NCBI RefSeq assembly: GCF_000513195.1
Contig: NZ_CBVI010000001.1
Coordinates: 1-64,000, forward strand
Origin: Bacteroides timonensis
GTDB lineage: Bacteria; Bacteroidota; Bacteroidia; Bacteroidales; Bacteroidaceae
DNA: 64,000 nt
Direction of reading: 5' to 3'
Shown here: one piece after another, positions 54,601 to 63,000 of the stretch
Position numbering within the stretch: the stretch's first letter is position 1
Layout of the letters: each line of letters opens with the position of its first letter
Position numbers and translations under genes: made by a program
Notes under the pieces: generated by a model
What the model saw: only the letters and a program-made list of their open reading frames with translations
Database searches by the model: none
Told to the model about the DNA's origin: nothing

Positions 54601-55046
54601 ACACCGATCAACGGTTCTCCGGTTGCATCTTTCACCACACCGGTCACTTTTATCTGAGGTTCCTGTTGGGCAACCTGTTTGGTAGACAGAATGATTTGTT
54701 TGTCCATGACCGTATACGTAACATTGGTTCCACGGAAGACATCATTCAGCACATCTATAATTTTCCCGGATTTATTTTTTACCGAAACTATACGATCCGT
54801 CTGAATCGTCTTATCATTATAAAGGAATACATAATCGGAGTTTTCCTCTATTTTATTCAACACTTGCTCTACAGAAACATTCTCCATAGAAAAAGGCATT
54901 CGGGTGCGCTGGGCATACCCATTCTCGGCGGGAAGCTGCAATACAACAGCAAAAAGTAGTATCAGACTTATCCTCATAGGTAAAGGAAGTTTTATATTTA
55001 AGGTATATTTAAGGCATAATGCATTAAATGAATGATTATTTTTCAT
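51690..55046 (-). CDS. SusC-family TonB-dependent transporter with STN signalling domain
   Basis: This 1118-aa outer-membrane transporter has three N-terminal parts: an STN domain (about 46-125; MPFSMENVSVEQVLNKIEENS, VSVKNKSGKIIDVLNDVFRG), a carboxypeptidase-D-like domain (about 133-210, VTGVVKDATGEPLIGVN) and the plug (SVLSGPSAAALYGSSAANGVILITTK). The barrel ends in FGFGIKFKL. The STN domain is known to contact FecR-type anti-sigma factors, so substrate uptake here should switch on the sigma factor at 56337. The first 23 residues before MRISLILLF may not be translated. The leader opposite its start encodes the antisense RNA described below. Confidence 0.95.
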   Translation of the reverse strand: MKNNHSFNALCLKYTLNIKLPLPMRISLILLFAVVLQLPAENGYAQRTRMPFSMENVSVEQVLNKIEENSDYVFLYNDKTIQTDRIVSVKNKSGKIIDVLNDVFRGTNVTYTVMDKQIILSTKQVAQQEPQIKVTGVVKDATGEPLIGVNVKVKNAPTGAITDLDGQFSLIVNKGDVLEISYVGYTTQNVTIVNDQTLNVLLQEDAQKLNEVVVTALGIKRAEKALSYNVQKVDQDELVKVKDANFVNSLNGKIAGVSINKSASGVGGATRVVMRGAKSIEGDNNALYVVDGIPLFNTNMGNTDSGIMGEGKAGTEGIADFNPEDIESLSVLSGPSAAALYGSSAANGVILITTKKGKEGKLQISVSSSTEFSKAYMTPEFQNTYGNKKDAYDSWGEKLATPSNYDPKNDFFNTGTNFINSLTLTTGTKQNQTFASISSTNSKGIVPNNAYDRLNFTIRNTATFFNDKLQLDLGASYVKQKDRNMVSQGQYWNPVMAAYLFPRGESFEAIKTFETYNDGRKIPQQNWPVADPVYASQNPYWTAYRNVATNEKSRYMFNVGLTYNITDWLNAAARFRMDDTQVLFERKIFATSDQKFAEGKKGHYGYSNYNDRQEYADFMVNINKRIKDFSLSANLGWSYSNYWLLERGYKGTLLGVTNDFNAVNIDPANGRISEKGGDSRVRNHAVFANVELGWKSMLYLTLTGRNDWNSRLVNTDEESFFYPSVGLSAIVSEMVKLPEFISYLKLRGSFTEVGAPISRSGLTPGTVTTPISGGAMKETFIYPFTDFKAERTKSYEFGLSLRLWNKLSAEITYYHSNTKNQTFLGSLPEFTGYKQIYLQAGDVENRGWEASLGYNDKLGNGLAFSSTLTFSRNINEIKEMVNGYHTDLLDDPIQISEVKKDKGRIILKEGGSIHDIYANTFLKKDHQGYVEIKADGTYGVEAGDPVYLGKVAPDFNMGWNNALSYKGFGVSFLINGRFGGIVTSSTEALLDRFGVSKRSAEARDAGGALLPGQGRVDAKTYYQMIGTGGYETSGYYVYSATNIRLQELTFSYTLPNKWFKNVLKDVTLSFIANNPWMLYCEAPFDPELTPSTATYGQGNDYFMQPSVRSFGFGIKFKL

Positions 55047-55053
55047 ACATTTG
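55046..55053 (+). promoter_or_regulatory. -7 box of antisense RNA, overlapping the SusC start codon
   Basis: TACATTTG on the plus strand fits TAnnTTTG. At the -33 distance the sequence is TTA rather than TTG. Predicted start near 55060. Confidence 0.45.
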
Positions 55054-55059
55054 CGGTTA

Positions 55060-55186
55060 ACTAAAGTTTATTACTCAATGAACTAAGGTTTGATTCCCGG
55101 TTAGCGTTTGCGAGACTCTTTTCCGCGAATCTTTAAAATCTCCTGGAAGGAGGCTGTGGGGACAGCTTTCTTCCTTTTTTGTTTTT
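55060..55186 (+). ncRNA. Predicted cis-antisense sRNA over the susC leader (DonS-like)
   Basis: A plus-strand promoter box (55046-55053) and a strong intrinsic terminator frame a transcript of about 125 nt that is fully antisense to the 5' untranslated region of the susC mRNA. The terminator has a 13-bp stem (55145-55157 with 55162-55174, loop GGGG) and then TTTTTTGTTTTT. No plus-strand gene lies there to explain it. In B. fragilis the N-glycan locus Don is repressed by DonS, a cis-encoded antisense RNA at just this position, and related RNAs accompany many sigma-controlled susC genes. The call rests on position, terminator and the same kind of locus. Confidence 0.6.
55145..55186 (+). terminator. 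Terminator of antisense RNA
   Basis: 13-bp stem with two G-T wobbles, GGGG loop, and eleven Ts in twelve positions after it. It is directional: the minus strand has no T-run. Confidence 0.8.
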
Positions 55187-55233
55187 CATTTCTTTATGCT
55201 ATATCATAGGCTCTTCAGGTTTTTAAAAGGTTA

Positions 55234-56154
55234 CTAATATAAATTGACTGTAATTTTTGTCTTCGTAAAGGTAGCGTCCGCCTGTTGCGCCGCGTCTTCC
55301 ACCTTCCACTTCAGTGCTGCCGATTTTGCCAGATAATCCAATATCTGCGGCAAAGTTTCGCTCCGGAAAGTAGCCCGGTATCTATATTCTTTTCCAGACC
55401 TATTGTTAAACTGAATTTCTACATTGAAATGCCGCGACAGACGCTTGAAGATTTCTTCCAGCGATGCATTTCTGAATATTAATTTTCCATCTTTCCAGGC
55501 TACCTTCTCGTAAACATCCACTTTATGTTTTGTCCATTTCTGACTCTGTTTCTCGTAAATCAACTGTTCACCGGGCGACAATACCATTGTTTCCTGATTG
55601 GGGGTTATCACATTTACCTTACCTTTTTCCAGCACAGTTTCTATACAGTCATCCTCCTCATAAGCAGTTACATTGAATTTCGTACCATATACATATACGC
55701 TCAACCCATTCGATGTGTTTACATAAAAAGGACGTTCCCTGTCGGCCTGAACTTCAAAATACGCCTCACCTTTCAGATCTACATTCCGATTGTCTTTCCG
55801 GAACACCGTCGGATAACGCAGAGTACTGCCGGCATTCAACCATACAACAGAGTGATCGGGAAGTTCATATCGGATCACTGATCCCATGGCTGCCGTTACT
55901 TCGGCATATTTCTCGTCTACTACCGGTTTATGGAAATACAGATATCCCAAAGTCAACGAAGCCAGCAACAATGGCAACGTCAAAAATGCCGCGTAACGCA
56001 TACATTGATTGTAAATCATCTTCCGCCGGCTGCTTTTTATCTTTTGTTGCATCCGCCGATAAGCATGCTCCACATCAATAGATTCTATTTCTTTAATATC
56101 ATCTCCCAATGCCTGCGCTTTTTGTAGCAATGATTCGGGATTCAAATTTTCCAT
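55234..56154 (-). CDS. FecR-type anti-sigma factor
   Basis: This 306-aa inner-membrane protein holds the ECF sigma factor inactive until the STN-SusC transporter signals. It has a cytoplasmic N-terminal part (1-50, QKAQALGDDIKEIESIDVEHAYRRM), one membrane segment (about 52-72), the periplasmic FecR domain (about 85-190; GSVIRYELPDHSVVWLNAGSTLRYP) and the C-terminal DUF4974/STN-like domain (KLIFRNASLEEIFKRLSRHFNVEIQF). It is oriented like susC but divergent from the sigma gene, whereas most sigma/anti-sigma pairs are co-directional. Confidence 0.94.
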   Translation of the reverse strand: MENLNPESLLQKAQALGDDIKEIESIDVEHAYRRMQQKIKSSRRKMIYNQCMRYAAFLTLPLLLASLTLGYLYFHKPVVDEKYAEVTAAMGSVIRYELPDHSVVWLNAGSTLRYPTVFRKDNRNVDLKGEAYFEVQADRERPFYVNTSNGLSVYVYGTKFNVTAYEEDDCIETVLEKGKVNVITPNQETMVLSPGEQLIYEKQSQKWTKHKVDVYEKVAWKDGKLIFRNASLEEIFKRLSRHFNVEIQFNNRSGKEYRYRATFRSETLPQILDYLAKSAALKWKVEDAAQQADATFTKTKITVNLY

Positions 56155-56295
56155 AACTCCTGTTCAAAAAAATGTATTTATAATTGCAATTACATATATA
56201 ATACAACTGAGATTTAAAAAAGGGACAGGCAAACTGAGTTTTTTTTCATTCCGGCAAAAAAAGAAGAAAAAGAGCATTATGTTACTTTCTTATTA

Positions 56296-56303
56296 TATAT
56301 TTG
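56296..56303 (+). promoter_or_regulatory. -7 box of the ECF sigma gene
   Basis: TATATTTG fits TAnnTTTG and places the transcript start near 56310. It rules out the in-frame start at 56301 and supports ATG 56337. Confidence 0.5.
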
Positions 56304-56336
56304 CCCGACAAAAACGCTTCAACAAATCTAATTAGT

Positions 56337-56900
56337 ATGAAAATATCTTTCCTAAGACATGATAAGGAACAGGCTTTCAAGCTACTTTACGAGGAATATT
56401 ACGCACCTTTCTGTCTGTATGCAAAGAGATTTATAGAAGATAAAGAAACACGAGAAGATATTGTTTCAGATGTATTTACTTCACTATGGGATAAAATAGA
56501 AACTTTTGAGATAGACTCTGATACCACATTAGGCTATATTAAGATGTGTGTAAAAAACAGTTGTCTGAATTTCCTAAAACATCAGGAGTACGAATGGAAT
56601 TATGCGGAAATAATCCGCAAAAAGACTCCTGTCTACGAAACCGAATCGGACAGCGTATATACATTGGATGAGCTTTACCGGATGCTGTATGAGACCCTGA
56701 ACAAACTTCCTGATAATTACCGCACTGTCTTTATCGAAAGTTTCTTCAAAGGGAAAACCCATGCAGAAATTGCAGAAGAGCTGAATCTCAGCGTGAAATC
56801 CGTCAACCGCTATAAACAAAAGACTATAGAATTGCTTCGTAATGAGTTGAAGGACTATTTACCTCTTCTACTCTTATTTATCGCTTCCGGAAGAGCATAA
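56337..56900 (+). CDS. ECF RNA polymerase sigma factor
   Basis: This 187-aa sigma-70-family factor starts at ATG 56337. Region 2 is KQAFKLLYEEYYAPFCLYAKRFI with REDIVSDVFTSLWDK; region 4 is LPDNYRTVFIESFFKGKTHAEIAEELNLSVKSVNRYKQKTI, a helix-turn-helix for -35 recognition. The C-terminus ends in a hydrophobic stretch (YLPLLLLFIAS), seen in several Bacteroides PUL sigma factors. It should activate the susC operon when FecR releases it. It converges with the AAA-ATPase gene, 14 bp away. Confidence 0.95.
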   Translation: MKISFLRHDKEQAFKLLYEEYYAPFCLYAKRFIEDKETREDIVSDVFTSLWDKIETFEIDSDTTLGYIKMCVKNSCLNFLKHQEYEWNYAEIIRKKTPVYETESDSVYTLDELYRMLYETLNKLPDNYRTVFIESFFKGKTHAEIAEELNLSVKSVNRYKQKTIELLRNELKDYLPLLLLFIASGRA

Positions 56901-56914
56901 GAGCACACACCGGA

Positions 56915-58660
56915 TCATACCTCTTCGCACACCCTCATCTCCATACCTTTATATACCACTACAATCTTATGCAGGTGCGTGGTGCCGACGGCACGTTTCA
57001 CCGTATCGGTATCTGCATAGCGATTGGCCTGCTCAACGGCTTCCCGACGCAGTTCTTCCACCCGGCTCTCAGGATCTTTGTATTTAGCATACTTCAGTTC
57101 GATGATATAACTGTGCACCATATCCGGGAAGATATCCAGCAACGGGCATAGGAAGATGTCTACATATCCCGCCTGTGTGTCTTGTTCGGAGATTGGACGG
57201 TAGAAGCGGTTCTGCGCTGTCATTGCCAACGTGAAACCGTGTACAAAGAACTCTCCTTTCTGTTTGTCACGCTGTGATGCATAACGCTTCAGGCAGTCGG
57301 CAATGTAAGCGAAGTAAACTTGCCAATTACCATCATAAGCCAAAGCACTAGCCAGTTCACTCTTTTCGTAGTTACTGAAATTCAGATCCGCCTCATTATA
57401 TGTATTCAACAGATAAGTATAGAGTTGTTCACGCACCACCTGGTTAGGAATAGTCAACTTAGTTTTTCCTTTATGTATTCCACTGACAGTGAGCATACCA
57501 AAATAATAAAGCAAACTTATGAAATTGTCGGGGTCGACAATACTAACGGCAGGAAACCCTCTCTTCAGTTCTCCGGCAATGTATCCTTGGCTCACTAAAG
57601 TCTGAATGATAGAGGCATCATGAGAGAATTCCTTATCTTTGCGGATGAGCATACGCAGTTTTTCGTAATCAATGCGGATGTTATCTTCTATCATGTCACG
57701 CGGCACCTTACCATACAAAATATAATTCTTTACGAAATAAAGTACCATGTTGGAGTTATACATCGTGGTTGTATCGTAACTCTCGGGAGCGAAGCAGTAA
57801 TTATCATACCACGGCTTCATAATCTCAATGATTTCATCAATGCTATGGTTGAAGTGGCAGGTGGTGGAATAATACGCCAACATCTGACGAACCTCCTCTT
57901 CGGTGAAGCCCATCATTTCATTAAACTCGGATGAGAGCGAATAGTTAGTTCCAATGTTGAAGCCACTGGTCAGGTCGTCCATCGTCACGGGACTGACGCC
58001 GGTGATGAAACAACGCTCAATGGATGAATCCGTCCCCGATTTCACGGTATTAAAGAAAGCCCGCAGATAGCCGGTCTTATGTGTCTCGTCAGTATAGCGG
58101 TTCAGGCTGTCGGCATCGGAAAGTATAGTATTGGTGAAGTGGTCATACTCATCAATGAAGAGATAAATCTTCCGGTTCACTTTGGCACATTCCATATAAA
58201 GGTATTCCAACTGATTGACTGCTCCGTCTTTCGCCTGCATCTTTTCTTTTATCCCCTCCGGCAGATAATCGGCATAGACATCACAGAAATAGTCAAAAAC
58301 AATGCTGCAATGGTCGTCCAAGCCCTTGCGATAGTTGTGCAGTTCGGCACTTACCAATGAGAAGTTAAGTTTCAGTACCAAATAGCTGTTGCGGTCTTTG
58401 GTGGGATGCTTCCCTATATACAAATCACCAAAGAGAGCATCAAACTTATCCTTCGCATTCACATCGTAATAATGTTGCAGCATATTCAAGGTCAGACTCT
58501 TGCCGAAGCGACGGGGACGGATAAAAAAGAAGAACCGGTCCGAACGCTCTATCAATGGAATGAAAGAGGTCTTGTCCACATAATAATAATCATCACGACG
58601 AATAACCGCAAAGTTCATCATGCCATAAGGCAACAATTTGCTATCTGATACGTGCTCCAT
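56915..58660 (-). CDS. AAA-ATPase-like / PD-(D/E)XK nuclease-like protein
   Basis: This 581-aa cytoplasmic protein belongs to a family abundant in Bacteroides (AAA-ATPase_like plus PDDEXK_9). The N-terminal domain has DYYYVDKTSFI, the Walker A-like RPRRFGKSLTL (about 49-59), the Walker B-like KIYLFIDEYDHF (about 165) and FITGVSPVTMDDL. The C-terminal part carries the nuclease-like motif GYVDIFLCPL...YIIELKYAK near residues 509-536. The biological role is unsettled; proposed links include mobile elements and defence. It has its own promoter (58701-58731) and neighbours the RHS locus. Confidence 0.88.
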   Translation of the reverse strand: MEHVSDSKLLPYGMMNFAVIRRDDYYYVDKTSFIPLIERSDRFFFFIRPRRFGKSLTLNMLQHYYDVNAKDKFDALFGDLYIGKHPTKDRNSYLVLKLNFSLVSAELHNYRKGLDDHCSIVFDYFCDVYADYLPEGIKEKMQAKDGAVNQLEYLYMECAKVNRKIYLFIDEYDHFTNTILSDADSLNRYTDETHKTGYLRAFFNTVKSGTDSSIERCFITGVSPVTMDDLTSGFNIGTNYSLSSEFNEMMGFTEEEVRQMLAYYSTTCHFNHSIDEIIEIMKPWYDNYCFAPESYDTTTMYNSNMVLYFVKNYILYGKVPRDMIEDNIRIDYEKLRMLIRKDKEFSHDASIIQTLVSQGYIAGELKRGFPAVSIVDPDNFISLLYYFGMLTVSGIHKGKTKLTIPNQVVREQLYTYLLNTYNEADLNFSNYEKSELASALAYDGNWQVYFAYIADCLKRYASQRDKQKGEFFVHGFTLAMTAQNRFYRPISEQDTQAGYVDIFLCPLLDIFPDMVHSYIIELKYAKYKDPESRVEELRREAVEQANRYADTDTVKRAVGTTHLHKIVVVYKGMEMRVCEEV

Positions 58661-58700
58661 AATTTACGCCTTTAAAGAATAAATATTCTATATGCAGATA

Positions 58701-58731
58701 CAAAGATAAACTTTCCGCGACAGCTTGACAA
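58701..58731 (-). promoter_or_regulatory. Promoter of the AAA-ATPase gene
   Basis: On the minus strand TTG (58729-58731), a 20-bp spacer and TATCTTTG (58701-58708) match both Bacteroides promoter boxes at the standard spacing, about 40 bp before the start codon. Confidence 0.6.
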
Positions 58732-58840
58732 GGCAACTACGTATTTTATAGTAAATTCTTGTTTTAGTTCCATTTTCCGGATGGGATGCAAACGAGAGGA
58801 GTTTATATTTTCAAGCAGATTGAGAATCCGGATATGAGAA

Positions 58841-58866
58841 CAGCCGGATAAAAAGATATCCGGCTG
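58841..58866 (-). terminator. CAGCCGGATA hairpin, copy 1
   Basis: CAGCCGGATA pairs with TATCCGGCTG (10 bp) around a 6-nt loop, 9 nt past the stop of the small gene at 58876. It is one of three near-identical hairpins ending consecutive genes; this copy has the weakest T-tail. Confidence 0.6.
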
Positions 58867-58875
58867 AACGGAACA

Positions 58876-59100
58876 TCATTTTAAAGACCTTATCCATTCA
58901 AGAGGAATACTAAGAAAGTGATCATAACCAACAACGTGTGTATCAACTGCCATTACTATGATATCTGCAATAATCATACCTATGACTATAATGATCATTA
59001 TAATCTTATGAGTACGAGATATTTTTTCTTCATACTCTCTTTGGCCCATTTTAGGTAAATGAGTATTCTTGGTTGTCCACTTTTTCTTTCTTTTCCCCAT
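58876..59100 (-). CDS. Tiny membrane protein, paralogue 1
   Basis: This 74-aa protein has a basic N-terminus (MGKRKKKWTTKNTHLPK), one or two membrane segments (about 31-53, KIIMIIIVIGMIIADIIVMAV) and a conserved C-terminal end, HVVGYDHFLSIPLEWIRSL. Both ends match the neighbouring gene at 59233, while the middle differs. No known family is recognised. It sits downstream of an RHS gene and may be an immunity-type or accessory protein; this is inference. Confidence 0.65.
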   Translation of the reverse strand: MGKRKKKWTTKNTHLPKMGQREYEEKISRTHKIIMIIIVIGMIIADIIVMAVDTHVVGYDHFLSIPLEWIRSLK

Positions 59101-59180
59101 ACTTAATAATTATTAGTGTTGTCTAAATTCTGGTAATACTCTTCTGCTGTTTGAAACGCTTCAGGGTTCGTAAGAAGAAA

Positions 59181-59204
59181 CAGCCGGATATATTTATCCG
59201 GCTG
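59181..59204 (-). terminator. CAGCCGGATA hairpin, copy 2
   Basis: A 10-bp stem with a 4-nt loop, 28 nt past the stop of the gene at 59233, followed on the minus strand by TTTCTTCTT. Confidence 0.65.
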
Positions 59205-59232
59205 AATAAGAACAGAAAACGAAGTTAATCTC

Positions 59233-59454
59233 CTAATCAAATAAAGAACGAGACCACTCAAGAGGACGACCTATAAAATTATCATAACCTACAACATGAT
59301 TATTCAAAGCAATTATTGTTATTATTAATATAGCAAGTGCAAGAAAAATCCATGAGGCTACTTTGAGCATCCAATCATCAGGTTCTTCTTCCCTTTTTTT
59401 ATCCTTTTTAAAATGGGTATTCTTGGTGGTCCATTTCTTCTTTCTTCTCTTCAT
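59233..59454 (-). CDS. Tiny membrane protein, paralogue 2
   Basis: This 73-aa protein starts at ATG 59454, chosen because MKRRKKKWTTKNTH then lines up with its paralogue (MGKRKKKWTTKNTH); an upstream in-frame ATG is at 59466. A membrane segment lies at about 33-52 (SWIFLALAILIITIIAL) and the C-terminus is HVVGYDNFIGRPLEWSRSLFD. Similar short stretches upstream of both genes (GAATTTA on the minus strand) show that a whole gene-plus-terminator cassette was duplicated. Function unknown. Confidence 0.65.
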   Translation of the reverse strand: MKRRKKKWTTKNTHFKKDKKREEEPDDWMLKVASWIFLALAILIITIIALNNHVVGYDNFIGRPLEWSRSLFD

Positions 59455-59500
59455 AATATTTATCATTGTATAAATTCCGATAGTATTCGTATACGCAAAA

Positions 59501-59524
59501 CAGCCGGATAAACAGATCCGGCTG
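59501..59524 (-). terminator. CAGCCGGAT hairpin, copy 3
   Basis: A 9-bp stem with a 6-nt loop, 11 nt past the stop of the RDD gene, followed by TTTT on the minus strand. Confidence 0.65.
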
Positions 59525-59535
59525 AACGGAAATAT

Positions 59536-60036
59536 TTATTGATATAAAAGTCCCTGTAATCCAAATGAAGAAGCGCGAAAGTAGTAAAAGAGTTCAAATA
59601 ATATTAATCCTATTAAAGCATATCCAATAGCTAAAATGGACTGAGATAACTTAGGACTCTGCAAGGCTTTATTATATAGAATAACTTTAGTATGGGAAGC
59701 ATAATCTCCTATACGAAGTCCATTTGAACTATAATACATAGCAATACATTCTATAAAAGTCAGAAAATAGAATAGATTCCGAAATACACATTTTAAAGGA
59801 TTAGCTATTTGTCCAGTATTAGCATCAACAACTTGAATACCTACAATACGCCTTCCAATACTCGCTCCCCCAAAACAATCTTTACAAAAAAGAGCAAACC
59901 ACGCAAAAATAGCAATCATTGGAGTTATTACCCTTATATTGCAAAAAAGTAAGATTCCATTTACCAAAACTGCTAATAAGGCAGCAATAGCAACATCAAT
60001 ATAAAATGCCATCAACCTTTTTAATTTCATATTCAT
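59536..60036 (-). CDS. RDD-family membrane protein
   Basis: This 166-aa inner-membrane protein has the RDD domain: MAFYIDVAIAALLAVLVNGILL in the first helix (Arg/Asp signature RLMAFYID), GASIGRRIVGIQVVDANTGQ as the conserved cytosolic loop, and a third helix. A fourth hydrophobic stretch follows at about 135-155. RDD proteins are poorly understood; some act in transport. It starts 6 bp after the RHS stop and is likely translated from the same mRNA, so it may be the partner or immunity protein of that RHS tail. ATG 60030 is an alternative start. Confidence 0.8.
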   Translation of the reverse strand: MNMKLKRLMAFYIDVAIAALLAVLVNGILLFCNIRVITPMIAIFAWFALFCKDCFGGASIGRRIVGIQVVDANTGQIANPLKCVFRNLFYFLTFIECIAMYYSSNGLRIGDYASHTKVILYNKALQSPKLSQSILAIGYALIGLILFELFYYFRASSFGLQGLLYQ

Positions 60037-60042
60037 ATCTTA

Positions 60043-63000
60043 TCATTTAAACAAGTTAACAAAAAAGTTCCAAACTTCTTTTAAATCAATCTCTACAGCA
60101 ACTCCAACACCTACAGCTGCAGAGAAATCGATATTACCAACTTCTGACTTTGAGATTTCGTCTTCATCAATTTTTTCATAGTATTTATTAGTAGAATCAT
60201 ATGTTGTAGTCTTCTTATTATCTTCTGACCACAAAGGAACACTTACAATTAAGCCATTCTCCTTAACCGAAGTTCGACTATCTAATTCATACGCATTATC
60301 ATAACTTTCAATTCCTACAATTCCCACATTAACTGAAACACCACTTGTTTCCTTAGCCCCACCGCTTCCATATTGAACACTTCCAGCATTTATTTGAGCA
60401 CCTATCTTTACGCCCAAAACTTGAGCTGATACTCCAGCATTTAATCCAAAAGAAATATTCCCTGAAACACTATTTTTAAGATGAGGCCAAGCTTCGTTCC
60501 AGCCTTTACCATCAGGATCAATATAAAGCACCGGAAGATTATCGCAATACACATAAGGAGCGACTCTATAATAATTCTCTGCCAACGGATCCACCGTATG
60601 CCATCTTCCCAGTGCCGGGTCATACATTCTCGCCCCATAATCATACCAGTTCAACCCTTTCTTCGCATCCAGTTCTTTGCCGTTATACTTATAAGGTTGT
60701 ACATTACCGGTACTTGCAAATACACCTCCGAAAGGATAATAATGGTTCGTTTCTTCTACCTTGCCGGATGAATCCATTACCACGCGATTGTTTCCCTGAT
60801 AATCCTGCAAAAAATAATGATACTTCTTGTCGTTCAAAGAAACATAACCGTAGCCCGTCAGAAGCAACTTGGCAACACCATTTTCATAGACCACATTGCC
60901 CAAATAATCGGTAGTTGTGGTTGCGCTACCTATCTTATGCACAGTCCTGAGTTTCGTACCGTCAGCACCATAAGTATAGGTAATAGTACTGCCATCTGAA
61001 AAACTTACTATACTTGGCAAATTTAGAATATTATATTGAATAGAAATAATATTTTTATTCAAATCTTTCGTTAAATTCCCATTCGTATCATAAGTATATT
61101 CAGTAGCCACTTTAGCACCATCCTTAAACTCGAAACCGTTGTTGTAGACAGAAGTCGTAACTGCATCATTCACAGCTTTTAGCTGGTTGCCGTTCAAAGT
61201 AAGGGCAAGATTATCAATCAAACCATAAGACGAAGCACCTGTCTGCCCATAACGCTTCAAACCCAGGATATTTCCATTCTTGTCATAACCGGTCACTTGC
61301 TCCGTGAAACGATTCGGATTGGCATTAATGAGATCGCCTTCTCCATAAGTAGCATCTGTCATGCGATTTCTCGCATCGTAAGTAAACTTATATCCTCGCA
61401 TCACTTCATCATTTCCTTTCCACGTCATGCTACTGATATTACCATTGTAGTAAGGCGTGCCCTTTCCATCGATATAGTGTAGTTTTTGTGAAAACAGAGG
61501 ACTTTCAATAGCTTCAATCCAACTTCGTATATTATACCGATTGGTGGTCACTAAAGAATCAAGTCCATGAATGCGCGTCTGCCGTATAATTCTGCCTTGA
61601 AGGTCATGATCATAGATAAACTTCGTGCTATCTTTTCCTAATGTATGCACTTCCTGAACCATTCTTCCCATGTGGTCGTAGCGATAGCTTTTCTGAGCAG
61701 ATATTTCCGTACCATATTCTTCAATAACCTTCACCGGCTGCCCACTGAAATTAAAGGATGACTTATTGACTACGATTTTGCCATTCAACGTTGTATGCCG
61801 TTCCTGTATCAAGTTTCTGTCATAATCGTAATAATAAGTACTATAGAGTTTCTGATTTCCCCCTAATACCATAGTCATTCTACCTGTCAGCAAATCTTTG
61901 CAATGCACATTCGGTTCACCGGTATATCGTTTCCCAATACCGGTATCTTCCACATAACTGAGATTTCCGCTGAAACCGGATAAAATACCGGCAAACGAGT
62001 ACGTATCATAATAATTAGCCTGCAACACTTTCAACTTTTCAAGCGAGATACCCGTCGGACAATTAATCCGGTAACCTTCACGGGCACCTGCAGTGCCAGG
62101 TGAATAGACAGCATAGATGTCCGAAGCATCACAAACGGCGCGATCCGGCAGTGTACCCTGATACACTCCGCTTAGCACCTCCCGACCCAGCAAGTCGGAA
62201 ATACTAAAACTACACTCACCACGCTTCTGCTGCTCACCATCACTGGTAAACACCAATTGATTGTTGTGGTCGTATGCCATTTCCACCCAACCACAATCCG
62301 GTAACTTCTTGCCAATGCAGCGTTTCCGATAATCATATCGGTATTGGTAAGCATACTTGTCCAGAATGGTTTGCGGTGAACCGCTCAGATTGGCTGCCGC
62401 CATAGGAGACAACACAAAGCATAAATTACCAAGTTCGTTATAAACGTAGTAAGTATCCAATGTTTCCTGCGCAGTAAGATTCCTATTCAGTATGACGTGA
62501 CCTTCCCTATCCTCAAAACTGAGGACAGTATGCCCGTCTTCATCTTTGGTCTCGACTACAGTCAGTTCAGAAACCGGATATTTTCCTTTTTGCAAGAGCT
62601 GGGGAGCAGCAGGTGTGCCCGACACGCCGAGATACAAACAAGCATCTGCCGACGTATTGGTGCGATAGTCGGTCTTTTCGCCGTGTCCCTTACTTTGCCA
62701 TGCCTTTCCGGGACCATAATTCTCTATGATGCGGTTCAGCGATGAAGCTTCATACACAGGATAACTGAATGCAGCCTGATCGGAATACAAATCTTGAGCA
62801 TTCTTTTCAACGATATTTTCAGGAATGAAGGTACCAGGGGATTGGGGGGCTAAGCACATCACCGGGAGCCATTGCTTGCTACTCCGTCCTAAAGCATCAT
62901 ACGCATGAGAAACAGCCACATCCTTTTTGTTGGGCGAAGATTTGTATGCCACTTCCTGCGCCAGTCTGCCCAAATGATCAAAATAACGTATGTGATGTTT

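Noticed and set aside
55088..55104. GGTTTGATTCCCGG resembling a tRNA T-arm
   Set aside because: No acceptor, D or anticodon arms can be built around it; the region is better explained as a structured antisense RNA/leader.
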